Part shown: one piece after another, positions 51,175 to 63,000 of the stretch
Layout: every line of letters starts with the position of its first letter
Numbering within the stretch: the stretch's first letter is position 1
NCBI RefSeq assembly: GCF_019956415.1
Contig: NZ_JAHBDK010000024.1
Location: forward strand, 1-64,000
Source of the DNA: Pseudomonas sp. GL-B-19
Lineage (GTDB): Bacteria > Pseudomonadota > Gammaproteobacteria > Pseudomonadales > Pseudomonadaceae
DNA length: 64,000 bases
Direction: 5' to 3'
Made by a program: the position numbers and the translations under genes
Notes under the pieces: model-generated
Seen by the model: only the letters and a program-made list of their open reading frames with translations
Told to the model about the DNA's origin: nothing
The model's database searches: none

Positions 51175-51390
51175 ATGCCAGCCGTCAAAGTAAAAGAGAA
51201 CGAACCCTTCGACGTAGCTCTGCGTCGTTTCAAGCGCTCCTGCGAAAAAGCCGGTGTACTGGCTGAAGTTCGTAGCCGCGAATTTTACGAGAAGCCAACT
51301 TCTGAGCGTAAGCGCAAAGCAGCAGCCGCTGTTAAGCGTCACGCGAAGAAAGTTCAGCGCGAACAGCGCCGCGCCGTTCGTCTGTACTAA
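51175..51390 (+). CDS. rpsU: 30S ribosomal protein S21
   Basis: Small basic ribosomal subunit protein near the anti-Shine-Dalgarno region. The 71-residue sequence ([19 protein letters not shown]...) is diagnostic, with the Arg/Lys-rich C-terminus [22 protein letters not shown] is its ribosome site. It is first gene of the conserved rpsU-dnaG-rpoD cluster. Confidence 0.98.
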
Positions 51391-51872
51391 TACACAGACG
51401 ATCGTAGCAAGCTTCTGCCAAGCCCGGCCCTCAGCCGGGCTAATGGCATTTGCGTAAAACGCTTGATGCTTCACTGTCGACGCCGCAGACGCGACCGAGA
51501 CAAATCTGCTTTACAGCGTCAGACCTGGCTCTTTTGCCAGCGGTGCACGTCTTTTCTGACGAGCCTTCCAAGGCTACTGACGAGCACACCCACTGATTCC
51601 TCTCACGACGATCAGCCCAAGGCACCTGCTTGTGTGCCCGCTTACTGAGCTTTCCGAGGCCAACGACTGGCCGCAGCGGATTCAGCGCAACACTTTCAAA
51701 CAGTCGATAACTGATTGGTATTAACGTCAGTGGATTTTCGGCAGATACACTTCCCGACAGCGATTACGCAGACGACACCGGTCGAGCCGCACATTTTGCG
51801 CGCCTCAAACAACGACCCGCGTTCGGCCGTACTTCGTTTTGGGTCCATTTCAGCGCAGATGACGAGAACGCC
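51391..51872 (+). other. rpsU-dnaG intergenic region with a stem-loop
   Basis: A 482-base gap. A perfect 8-bp stem AGCCCGGC / GCCGGGCT (51421-51441) starts 31 bases after rpsU; it has no T-tract and may act as the partial terminator known between rpsU and dnaG in E. coli. The rest shows no convincing gene in either direction. It presumably contains a dnaG-rpoD promoter, which I could not place with confidence. Confidence 0.55.
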
Positions 51873-53852
51873 ATGGCCGGGCTAATTCCCCAGAGCTTCA
51901 TTGACGACCTTCTGAACCGCACCGACATCGTCGATGTGGTCAGCTCGCGCCTGCAAATGAAAAAGGCCGGCAAGAACTACACCGCTTGCTGCCCGTTCCA
52001 CAAAGAAAAAACCCCGTCTTTCAGCGTCAGCCCCGACAAACAGTTCTATTACTGCTTCGGTTGCGGTGCTGGCGGTAACGCCCTCGGCTTCATGATGGAC
52101 CACGACAACCTGGACTTCGTCCAGGCCGTCGAAGAACTGGCCAAAGCCGCCGGCATGGAAATCCCCCGCGAAGAAAGCGGCCGACCGCACAAACCGCGGC
52201 AACCGACCGATTCGCCGCTGTACCCACTGCTCACCGCCGCCGCCGACTTTTACCGTCAGGCACTGAAAAGTCATCCATCACGCAAAGCGGCTGTGGATTA
52301 CTTGAAAGGTCGCGGACTGACCGGCGAGATTGCCCGCGACTTCGGCCTCGGCTTTGCTCCGCCGGGCTGGGACAATCTGTTCAAGCACTTGAGCAGCGAC
52401 ACCCTGCAACAAAAAGCCATGGTCGATGCCGGCCTGCTGATCGAGAACGCCGAAACCGGCAAACGCTATGACCGCTTCCGCGATCGCGTGATGTTCCCGA
52501 TTCGCGATAGCCGCGGGCGCATCATCGCCTTCGGCGGCCGGGTACTGGGCGACGACAAGCCTAAATACCTGAACTCACCGGAAACCCCGGTATTCCATAA
52601 AGGCCAGGAACTCTACGGCCTTTATGAAGCACGTAAAAACAACCGCAACCTCGACGAAATCATCGTCGTCGAAGGCTATATGGACGTCATTGCCCTCGCC
52701 CAGCAAGGCTTGCGCAATGCCGTGGCGACCTTGGGCACCGCCACCAGCGAAGAGCACTTGAAGCGACTGTTTCGTGTCGTGCCCAACGTGCTGTTCTGTT
52801 TCGACGGCGACCAGGCAGGCCGCAATGCCGCCTGGCGGGCACTGGAAGCGACGCTGCCCTGCCTGCAAGACGGCCGGCGCGCACGCTTTCTGTTCCTGCC
52901 GGAAGGCGAAGACCCGGATACGCTGGTCCGCTCCGAAGGCACAGATGCTTTCCGTGCGCGGATCAACCAGCACGCCCAGCCATTGGCGGATTATTTCTTC
53001 CAGCAGTTGACCGAAGAGTCGGACCCGCGTTCGCTCGAAGGCAAGGCCCACATGGCCACCCTCGCTGCACCGCTGATCGATAAAGTTCCGGGCGCGAACC
53101 TGCGCATCCTGATGCGCCAGCGCCTGACCGAAATCACTGGCCTTAGCGGTGAAGCAGTCAGCCAACTGGTGCAAAGCGCCCCTCAGGACGCTCCACCGAC
53201 TTACGATCCAGGCATCGATTACGACGCCATGCCCGATTACAGCGACTACCATCAGCCGCAGTCACAAGAGATGTATGTGCCGCAGCAGGAATGGACGCCG
53301 AAGAAACCCGGCGCTGGCGGCAAGAAGTGGGACAAGAAGCCGTGGGACAAGAATGGCAAGCGCGGTGGCGATCGTGATCAACCGAGCGCTCCGCGCACAC
53401 CGATTGCCGTAGAAGCGCCCACGCTGATCGCACTGCGCACCCTCATTCATCATCCGGATCTGGCTGGACGGGTAGAAACCGCCAACCACTTTGCCAATGA
53501 GAGCAATACCTACGCACAACTGCTCGTCGCCCTGATCGAGGCCGTGCAAAAAAATCCTAAGCTAAACTCAATTCAGCTAATGGCGCGCTGGCACGGGACC
53601 GAACAGGGACGTTTGCTCAAGGCATTGGCAGAAAAGGAATGGCTGATTGCAGGCGACAACCTTGAACAACAGTTTTTAGACACCATTACTAGGTTATCGG
53701 CAGCTCAACACACGGATAGCCTGGAAGCACTTATCAGGAAAGCCAGACAGCCGGGATTGACCCCGGAGGAAGCAAATCAGATCGCAAATCAGATGCGCGA
53801 CCTATTAAAACGCAATATGGCTGTATCAAACCCGACCTCAACTGGCGCGTGA
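51873..53852 (+). CDS. dnaG: DNA primase
   Basis: Makes RNA primers for replication. The 659-residue protein has an N-terminal CHC2 zinc domain (CCPFHKEKTPSFSVS with FYYCFGCGAGG, residues about 39-67), the RNA polymerase/TOPRIM core (about 140-400) with VVEGYMDVIAL and FCFDGDQAGRNAAWRAL (acidic metal ligands), a proline-, Lys- and Trp-rich linker (about 430-510), and a C-terminal DnaB-binding helical domain (about 515-645). The start is MAGLIPQSFIDDLLNRTDIV. Confidence 0.97.
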   Translation: MAGLIPQSFIDDLLNRTDIVDVVSSRLQMKKAGKNYTACCPFHKEKTPSFSVSPDKQFYYCFGCGAGGNALGFMMDHDNLDFVQAVEELAKAAGMEIPREESGRPHKPRQPTDSPLYPLLTAAADFYRQALKSHPSRKAAVDYLKGRGLTGEIARDFGLGFAPPGWDNLFKHLSSDTLQQKAMVDAGLLIENAETGKRYDRFRDRVMFPIRDSRGRIIAFGGRVLGDDKPKYLNSPETPVFHKGQELYGLYEARKNNRNLDEIIVVEGYMDVIALAQQGLRNAVATLGTATSEEHLKRLFRVVPNVLFCFDGDQAGRNAAWRALEATLPCLQDGRRARFLFLPEGEDPDTLVRSEGTDAFRARINQHAQPLADYFFQQLTEESDPRSLEGKAHMATLAAPLIDKVPGANLRILMRQRLTEITGLSGEAVSQLVQSAPQDAPPTYDPGIDYDAMPDYSDYHQPQSQEMYVPQQEWTPKKPGAGGKKWDKKPWDKNGKRGGDRDQPSAPRTPIAVEAPTLIALRTLIHHPDLAGRVETANHFANESNTYAQLLVALIEAVQKNPKLNSIQLMARWHGTEQGRLLKALAEKEWLIAGDNLEQQFLDTITRLSAAQHTDSLEALIRKARQPGLTPEEANQIANQMRDLLKRNMAVSNPTSTGA

Positions 53853-53866
53853 GGTCATAGCTCAGG

Positions 53867-53872
53867 TATAAT
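53867..53872 (+). promoter_or_regulatory. Possible internal -10 box for rpoD
   Basis: A consensus TATAAT in the 67-base gap between dnaG and rpoD, 48 bases before the rpoD start. No good -35 hexamer lies at 16-18 bases, so an rpoD-specific promoter here is only a possibility. Confidence 0.3.
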
Positions 53873-53919
53873 CCTCGGCTTGTTTTTTGCCCGCCAAGAC
53901 CTTCAGTGGATAGGGTGTT

Positions 53920-55767
<1,848 letters not shown>

Positions 55768-55773
55768 CAACAG

Positions 55774-55799
55774 AACCCCCGGCCCAGGCCGGGGGTTTT
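55774..55799 (+). terminator. rpoD rho-independent terminator
   Basis: AACCCCCGGCC / GGCCGGGGGTTTT stem-loop 7 bases after the rpoD stop codon. Confidence 0.9.
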
Positions 55800-55890
55800 G
55801 CTTTATGCAGATTAAATCCCCCGCACGCCCCCCCCTGCCGCTTTGCCCGTCTACACTCGAAACATTCCCCCGAGCCATAACGAGACCGTT

Positions 55891-58800
55891 ATGCCCAGAC
55901 TGCTGTCCGTGCTTTTTTTGCTGTCGCTGATGACCTGGACTGCAACGGCTGGCGCGCTGACTCTGACCGACGACGAACGTAGCTGGCTGGCCGCACACCC
56001 GAATTTACGCCTGGGTGTGGACGCGTCTTGGCCACCATTTGAGTTCCGCGACGAAAAGGGCCGTTATCAAGGTCTGGCAGCGGACTACATCAACGTGATC
56101 CGCCAACGGCTGGCCATCAAGCTCACGCCCATCGAACCGGTTAGTTGGACGGTCGTCCTTGAACAGGCCAAGCAAGGCAAGCTAGACGTTTTACCGGGCA
56201 TCATGTCGACCCCCGAGCGCCAGTCGTACCTGTCGTTTACTCGCCCCTACCTCGACTTTCCGATTGTCATCCTGGCCCATGTCGGCGGCGCCCAGCCGCA
56301 CAAAATCAAAGACCTGTACGGGCTGAAGATCGCCGTGGTGGAAAACTATGCACCCCATGAGCTGTTGCGCACACACCACCCCGACCTGAATCTGGTGCCG
56401 ATGGCCAATGTGAGCTCGGCCTTGCAGGCACTGGCCACCGATGAAGTGGACGCCGTCGTCGGCGATCTCGCTTCCAGCGTCTGGAGCCTTCGCCAACTCA
56501 AGCTCGAAGGGCTGTATGTCAGCGGCGAAACCCCCTATCGCTTTCAACTGGCAATGGCCGTGCCCCCCAAGAACAAGGTGCTGGTCGGCATACTGGACAA
56601 AGTGCTGGCGGACATGAGCCCGAGTGAAATCAGCGCCATTCAGGAACACTGGGTGGGAAATGTCCTGGATAACCGAACCTTCTGGTCGGATCTGTTGGTT
56701 TATGGCCTGCCGGGGCTACTGTTTCTGATGGTCATGCTGGCCGTGGTTATACGGATCAACCGACGATTGAGTTCTGAAATTGCCCGCCGGGTCGACCTCG
56801 AGCAAGAACTGCGCAGCAGCGAATACCACTATCGCGGACTGGTCGAGAGCCTGTCGGCCATCGCCTGGGAAGCACGGATGGACGATTACACCTACAGCTA
56901 CGTATCGCCGCACGCCGAAGACTTGCTTGGATATCCGCTGTCCCATTGGCTCATTCCGGGCTTCTGGCGCAACATCATCCACCCTGCGGACCTGACTCGC
57001 GCCCAAACCTACTGCGATCACGAAGTACTGGCCGGGCGCGATCACAGCATCGATTACCGCGTCATAACCGCCGATGGCCGCTGCTTGTGGGTACGCGACA
57101 TCGTCAGCCTGATCGAACATGGTCATGAGCCGGTGTTGCGCGGGTTGATGATTGACATCAGTGAAGCCAAGCGTACTGAAGAGGCATTGCGCCTCTCCGA
57201 GCAAAAATTCGCCTCGGTCTTCCAGCAAAACCCGGACATTCTGGCGATCGCGCGACTGTCCGACGGTTGCCTGCTGGAAGTGAACAAAGCGTTCGTAGAG
57301 CAAATCGGCCTCAGGCCCGAAGAAGTCATCGGCCAGACCGCCACTGACCTGAATATCTGGGGTATCCCCGGCGTTGGGCCGGGGCTGTTGCAAAGACTGC
57401 AGTCCGGCAGCATCCGCAACCTGGAGATGCCTTTTCGCCGCAGCAACGGCCAGGTGTTTACCGGCCTGATTTCCGCCGAGCCTTTCAATCTCGACACGAC
57501 CCCTGCCCTCGTGGTGGTGGTGCGTGATATCAGCAAGCTAAAAGAAACCCAGCAACAACTGCAAACCTCTGAAGAGAAATTCGCCAAGGCGTTCCACGCC
57601 TCCCCGGACGGTTTGTTGTTGTCGCGGCAGAGCGACGGGTTGCTGCTGGAGGTCAATGAAGGTTTCAGCCGCATTACTGGCTTCAACAGCGCTATGTCCG
57701 TTGATCGTTCCACCCTGGAGCTGGGGATATGGGTCAACCTCAACGAACGCAAACAGATGCTCGAGCTGCTGCACAGGGATGGCTTCGTCCGCGATTTCAG
57801 TTGCCACATCCGCCGCAGCGATGGACAGGTCCGACTGTGCGAGGTGTCGAGCCGCCCATTGCCGATCGGCGATGACGACTGCATGTTGACCATTGCCCGG
57901 GACATCACCGAGCGGCACCTGATGCAGGAGAAGCTACAACAGGCCGCCACCGTGTTCGAAAGCACGGCCGAGGGCGTTCTGATCACCGACACCCATCAGC
58001 ACATCAGTGCGGTCAACCGCGCGTTTACCGAAATTACCGGCTACTGCGAGAGCGAAGCATTGGGCCATACCCCGCGCCTGCTCGCTTCGGGCCTTCACGA
58101 CAGCGCGTTTTACGCGGCAATGTGGCACCAACTGACGGCCGAAGGACATTGGCAAGGCGAGATCTCCAACCGCCGCAAGAATGGCGAGCTCTACCCCAGC
58201 TGGCTGACCATCAGCGCGGTACGTAACCGGGATAAGTTCATCACCCACTTCGTGGCAGTGTTCGCGGACATTTCCAGCCTCAAACACGCCCAGGCCAAAC
58301 TCGACTACCAGGCGCACCACGACCCGTTGACCGGTCTGCCAAACCGCACACTGTTCGAGAGCCGACTGCTGACCGCGCTCAACACCCAACAGGAAAATGG
58401 GGGCCAGGGTGCCGTGCTGTTCCTCGACCTGGACCGCTTCAAACACATCAATGACAGCCTCGGCCATCCGGTCGGCGACCTGCTGCTCAAAGGCATCGCC
58501 GTGCGCCTCAAAGAGCAGTTGCGCGATATCGACACCGTTGCGCGCCTGGGCGGTGACGAATTCATCATCCTGCTACCGGGCCTGCAACAGAATAGCGATG
58601 CCGACAACATCGCGACCAAGCTGCTCAATTGTTTCGCCGCGCCGTTCCAGGCGGGTGATCACGAGTTTTTTATCAGCGCCAGTATCGGCACCAGCCTGTA
58701 CCCCAAGGATGGCTGCGACGTCGCCACACTGGTCAAAAACGCCGACGCTGCGATGTACCGCTCCAAGGCCAAGGGGCGCAACCGGATTGAACGCTACACC

Positions 58801-59631
58801 CGTGATCTCACCGCCCAGGCCAGCGAACGCGTGGCGCTGGAATATGAATTGCGGCGCGCCATCGAGCGCAACGAGCTGACGCTGCACTACCAACCGAAAA
58901 TCAGCCTTGATGACCATCGACTGGTCGGTGCCGAAGCGCTGATTCGTTGGAATCACCCGACCTTCGGCACCGTGCCGCCGGAACACTTCATTCCCTTGGC
59001 CGAAGAAAACGGCATGATTCTGCAAATCGGTGACTGGGTACTTGAGACCGCCTGCCACCAGATGTATGAGTGGAATCAGGTATATGAGTGCCTCGGCCCG
59101 CTCTCGGTCAACCTCGCAGGCGCCCAACTGCGCCAACCAAACCTGCTGGGACGGATCGAGCAACTTCTCAAGGATAGCCACCTCCAACCCAACTTTTTGC
59201 AACTGGAGATTACCGAAAGCTTCATCATGAGCCAGGCCGAAGAAGCGCTAGCGGTGCTGCATCAACTCAAACAGTTGGGTGTGCAATTAGCCATCGATGA
59301 CTTCGGTACCGGCTACTCATCCTTGAGCTACCTCAAGCGACTGCCACTGGATATTCTCAAGATCGATCAGTCGTTCGTCCGCGGCCTGCCTGACGATCCG
59401 CATGATGCGGCCATTGTTCGAGCGATCATCGCGTTGGGCCGCAGCATGCAATTTACTGTCATTGCCGAGGGCGTTGAGACCCAGGCCCAACAGGAATTCC
59501 TCGCCGCAGAAGGCTGCGAACAGATCCAGGGCTACATCGTAAGTCCGCCTCTTCCCGCCGAAGAATTCGCCGCGACATTTCTTCGTATAGCCTTATCGAA
59601 TTTTTCGGATAGCACAGCAGAGAAACCGTAG
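55891..59631 (+). CDS. rmcA: SBP_bac_3-PAS(x4)-GGDEF-EAL c-di-GMP regulator, RmcA homologue
   Basis: Membrane-bound dual-domain c-di-GMP protein, 1246 residues. Signal peptide 1-22; periplasmic solute-binding domain (about 25-265); membrane helix (about 272-292); four PAS regions (about 310-430, 440-555, 560-680, 685-805); GGDEF with intact G887-G-D-E-F; EAL with intact E1015-A-L plus DDFGTGYSSL and the downstream DQSFVRGL. Both catalytic signatures look complete. The PAO1 gene at this locus, RmcA (PA0575, about 1245 residues), lowers c-di-GMP in response to redox/phenazine state through its PAS domains. The start MPRLLSVLFLL (55891) gives a proper signal peptide; the longer frame adds 16 polar residues. 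Confidence 0.92.
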   Translation: MPRLLSVLFLLSLMTWTATAGALTLTDDERSWLAAHPNLRLGVDASWPPFEFRDEKGRYQGLAADYINVIRQRLAIKLTPIEPVSWTVVLEQAKQGKLDVLPGIMSTPERQSYLSFTRPYLDFPIVILAHVGGAQPHKIKDLYGLKIAVVENYAPHELLRTHHPDLNLVPMANVSSALQALATDEVDAVVGDLASSVWSLRQLKLEGLYVSGETPYRFQLAMAVPPKNKVLVGILDKVLADMSPSEISAIQEHWVGNVLDNRTFWSDLLVYGLPGLLFLMVMLAVVIRINRRLSSEIARRVDLEQELRSSEYHYRGLVESLSAIAWEARMDDYTYSYVSPHAEDLLGYPLSHWLIPGFWRNIIHPADLTRAQTYCDHEVLAGRDHSIDYRVITADGRCLWVRDIVSLIEHGHEPVLRGLMIDISEAKRTEEALRLSEQKFASVFQQNPDILAIARLSDGCLLEVNKAFVEQIGLRPEEVIGQTATDLNIWGIPGVGPGLLQRLQSGSIRNLEMPFRRSNGQVFTGLISAEPFNLDTTPALVVVVRDISKLKETQQQLQTSEEKFAKAFHASPDGLLLSRQSDGLLLEVNEGFSRITGFNSAMSVDRSTLELGIWVNLNERKQMLELLHRDGFVRDFSCHIRRSDGQVRLCEVSSRPLPIGDDDCMLTIARDITERHLMQEKLQQAATVFESTAEGVLITDTHQHISAVNRAFTEITGYCESEALGHTPRLLASGLHDSAFYAAMWHQLTAEGHWQGEISNRRKNGELYPSWLTISAVRNRDKFITHFVAVFADISSLKHAQAKLDYQAHHDPLTGLPNRTLFESRLLTALNTQQENGGQGAVLFLDLDRFKHINDSLGHPVGDLLLKGIAVRLKEQLRDIDTVARLGGDEFIILLPGLQQNSDADNIATKLLNCFAAPFQAGDHEFFISASIGTSLYPKDGCDVATLVKNADAAMYRSKAKGRNRIERYTRDLTAQASERVALEYELRRAIERNELTLHYQPKISLDDHRLVGAEALIRWNHPTFGTVPPEHFIPLAEENGMILQIGDWVLETACHQMYEWNQVYECLGPLSVNLAGAQLRQPNLLGRIEQLLKDSHLQPNFLQLEITESFIMSQAEEALAVLHQLKQLGVQLAIDDFGTGYSSLSYLKRLPLDILKIDQSFVRGLPDDPHDAAIVRAIIALGRSMQFTVIAEGVETQAQQEFLAAEGCEQIQGYIVSPPLPAEEFAATFLRIALSNFSDSTAEKP

Positions 59632-59632
59632 C

Positions 59633-59638
59633 TATAAT
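59633..59638 (+). promoter_or_regulatory. tRNA promoter -10 box
   Basis: TATAAT directly after the rmcA stop codon, followed by the GC-rich CCGCGGCC discriminator, 14 bases before the mature tRNA start. The -35 is not clear. Confidence 0.5.
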
Positions 59639-59652
59639 CCGCGGCCTACTGA

Positions 59653-59729
59653 GGGCCTATAGCTCAGTTGGTTAGAGCAGAGGACTCATAATCCTTTGGT
59701 CCACGGTTCAAGTCCGTGTGGGCCCACCA
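59653..59729 (+). tRNA. tRNA with CAT anticodon (Met or lysidine-type Ile2)
   Basis: A 77-base cloverleaf with GGGCCTA/TGGGCCC acceptor, GCTC D stem, GAGGA-CTCATAA-TCCTT anticodon stem-loop (CAT at 59687-59689), GTTCAAGTCC T loop and encoded CCA. The TTTGGTC variable region and GTTCAAGTCC resemble E. coli ileX (tRNA-Ile2, modified by TilS to read AUA) more than elongator tRNA-Met, but databases often label it Met. It is not an initiator: the acceptor is fully paired. It is a likely integration site for the island-like genes that follow. Confidence 0.93.
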
Positions 59730-59737
59730 TTAAAATC

Positions 59738-59763
59738 AAGGGGTTGTGATCGCAACCCTTTTC
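59738..59763 (+). terminator. tRNA terminator
   Basis: AAGGGGTTG / CAACCCTTTT stem-loop 9 bases after the CCA end. Confidence 0.75.
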
Positions 59764-60017
59764 TAAAAAAACCAGCCGTCAATCACCGGTCAATCACCTC
59801 GACCTTGAGTAGCAGCGGTGCCGTACGTCCCTCCATCCCGATTTCGCTCAAAACGCCAGCAAGTTTCCCGATTGGCTCCTGATGACACGTCTTTGCTTAT
59901 CTGAGGGGAAGCACGTTTGAGCAACTGGCCATGTGCATATCATTACGGTAACTTTCGTAAAGCTAGGCGCAACTTCATTCATGGCCAGAGGCATAAGGCT
60001 TTCGCGAAGGATCGACG
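59764..60017. other. tRNA-hsdR gap with a possible gene remnant
   Basis: No complete gene. On the minus strand a frame open for about 36 codons (59783 up to about 59893) reads like a protein C-terminus (HQEPIGKLAGVLSEIGMEGR, then TAPLLLKVEVIDR and a stop) but has no start and a stop just upstream. It may be a remnant of an integrated-element gene; I cannot assign a family. Just before hsdR an AAGGA ribosome site is visible. Confidence 0.35.
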
Positions 60018-63000
60018 ATGACCACAAGCAGTAACTTTGCCTTCCTCCACGAACACGACCCTGTATTGTTTCAGCTCGCCAATACGGCCGAGCACGTGTT
60101 CGCCAGCGACCCCAACACCACGCTGATAAAGCTTCGGCAACTGGGAGAAGCGTTGGCGCAGGATCTCGCCAGTCGCGCCCGCATCGATTTCGACTCCAAC
60201 ACTACGCAGGCTGACTTGCTCTATAAGCTCGGCCGCGAAATCCAGCTCGATCGCAACATTGTCAGCCTGTTCCACACCCTGCGCATCGAAGGCAACAAGG
60301 CCACCCACGGTTTCCAAACACACCACCGCGATGCTCTGGATGGCCTCAAGGTGGGACGAGAGCTGTGCGTGTGGTTTCACAAGGCGCTGGGCAAAGCAGG
60401 CAGCGCCTTCAAACCAGGTCCCTTCGCTACACCGACTGACCCCAGCGTTCCGCTGCGCGACCTGCAAAGCCAGATCGAACGACTCAAAGCCCAACTCAAT
60501 GAATCCAATCAACAACTGGAATCGAACCAGCAACTCGCCGAGCTGAAAAAGCGCGAGGCCGAGGAATATGCCGTTCTTGCCGAACAGATGGATGCGGAGT
60601 CACGTGGCCACAAGCAACTCGCTGAGGCACACGAAGCCGAACTAACCAACTTGCGCGATGAGTTCGAGCAGCGCGTCAAAGCACTACAGCAGGAGCTTGC
60701 AGCCAAACCGCAGTCTACGCAGCTGGTTATGCACAAGACTCAGCAGGCCAGCAGCAGCTTTGACCTCAACGAGGACCTCACCCGCATCCTGATCGATCAG
60801 CAACTGATTGAAGCCGGTTGGGAGGCAGATTCGCTGGATCTCAAGCACAGCAAGGGTGCACGTCCAGAGAAGGGCAAGAACAAGGCCATCGCCGAATGGC
60901 CTACCAGTAAGCCAGGGGAGGATGCCGATTATGTGCTGTTCGCCGGGCTCACACCCGTGGCCGTGGTCGAAGCAAAACGCAAACGCATCAATATTGCCAA
61001 CCGCATACCCCAGGCAGAGCGCTACTCCCGCCAATTTGTCCTCGCGAGCGAACATCAAAACGGCTGGCAGCTTTCAGGCTTGAGTCAGCCATGGCTCGAC
61101 GGTCAAGGCGGTAGCTTCCACATTCCCTTCGCCTTCGCCTGCAACGGCCGGCCCTACATCAAACAATTGGCGGAACAGTCGGGCATCTGGTTTCGCGATC
61201 TGCGCAGCCCGGCGTACCTGCGCCGACCACTGCAAGACTTTCATACTCCAGCCGGCTTGCTCGACTTGCTCAAACGCAGCCGCGAAGAAGCCGAGGCGCT
61301 GCTGCAACAGGAGGGTTTCGCCTATCTCAAGCTACGTGAGTATCAGGAAAATGCCATCCGCGCAGTGGAACAGGCACTAGCTGATAATCAGCGCGACTGT
61401 CTGCTCGCCATGGCCACCGGCACCGGTAAGACGCGCACCATCATCGGCTTGATGTACCGTTTCCTCAAAGCCGAGCGCTTCAAGCGCATTTTATTTCTGG
61501 TCGACCGTAGCGCTCTTGGCCAGCAGGCAATCGACGCCTTCAACGAAGCACCACTGGAGCAGAACCACACCCTGGCGCAGATCTACGACGTCAAGGAGCT
61601 CGGCGACATGACCGCCGAAGCGGAAACCCGCATTCAAGTAGCCACGGTACAGGCCATGGTGCGGCGTATCTTCCAGTCCGACACGCCTCCACCCATCGAT
61701 GAGTTCGACTGCATCATCGTCGACGAAGCCCACCGCGGTTACACTCTCGACCAGGAAATGACCGAAGGCGAACTGGCAGTGCGCGATCACGGTCAGTACC
61801 TCTCCCAGTACCGCCGCGTGCTCGATTACTTCGACGCCTGCAAGGTCGGCCTCACCGCCACCCCGGCCAAACACACCAGCGAAATCTTCGGCAAACCGGT
61901 ATTCACCTACAGCTACCGTGAAGCCGTGGCTGAGGACTGGCTGATCGACCACGAACCGCCCATCCGCTATGAAACCCTGCTGAGCCAAAACGGCATTCAT
62001 TTCGCCAAAGGCGATAGTGTCAGCGTGATTAACACCCAGACCGGGGAAGTCGATGTAGCCGAGCTGGAAGACGAACTCGACTTCAACATCGAATCCTTTA
62101 ACCGACGGGTCATCACCCCTGGTTTCGACAAGGTGATCTGTGAACAGCTGGCTCAGGAGCTGGACCCGCAGGGCGAAGAGAAGACCATGATCTTCTGCGT
62201 CAACCAGGCCCACGCCGAACGAGTCAAAAACCTGCTGGACGACGCCTTCAAGGACCTGCACGGAGATCAATACAACCAGGCCAGCGTGGAGATCATCACC
62301 GGCCAGAGCGATAAGGTCGAACAACTCATCCGCCGCTACAAGAACGAGCGCACCCCCAACATCGCCATCACCGTCGACCTGCTCACCACCGGTATCGACG
62401 TGCCGGCGATTTGCAATCTGGTGTTCATGCGTCGCGTGCGCTCGCGCATCCTCTACGAGCAGATGAAAGGCCGCGCGACCCGTCGCTGTGACGACATCGG
62501 CAAGACTGTGTTCCGCATCTACGACCCCGTCGACCTCTACGCCAGCCTAGAAGAAGTTGACACCATGAAGCCGCTGGTGAAGAACCCCAACGTAACGCTG
62601 GAGCAGCTGGTCAGCGAGCTGACCCATGGCGGCAGTTTCGACGCCCCCGGCAACGTGGAAGGCAGCAGTCACGCCCATGACGTGCTCGACCAACTGAGCC
62701 AACGCGTGATGCGCATCCTGCGCAAGGCCAGCCACAAGGCTGAAACCGAACCGACGCTGCAGAAGAAACTCAATGAACTGGAGGACGCTTGGGGCGTTGC
62801 GCCGGCGCAATTGCACAGGCACCTGCAGGACCTCGGCCCGCAACAGGCCGCCAACTTCGTGCGCCAGCACAGCCACCTGCTTGGTCAACTGGCCGAAGTT
62901 AGCGCCCTACTGGGCTCGGAAAACTTTCCGGTGATCGCCACCCACAGCGACGAGCTGATGGTGCGCGAGCAGAACTACGGCAGTAATCAGAAACCGCAGG

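Noticed and set aside
51391..51872. Small open frames in the rpsU-dnaG gap
   Set aside because: Frames of about 60 codons exist on both strands but lack ribosome sites and any protein-like conservation pattern that I recognise.
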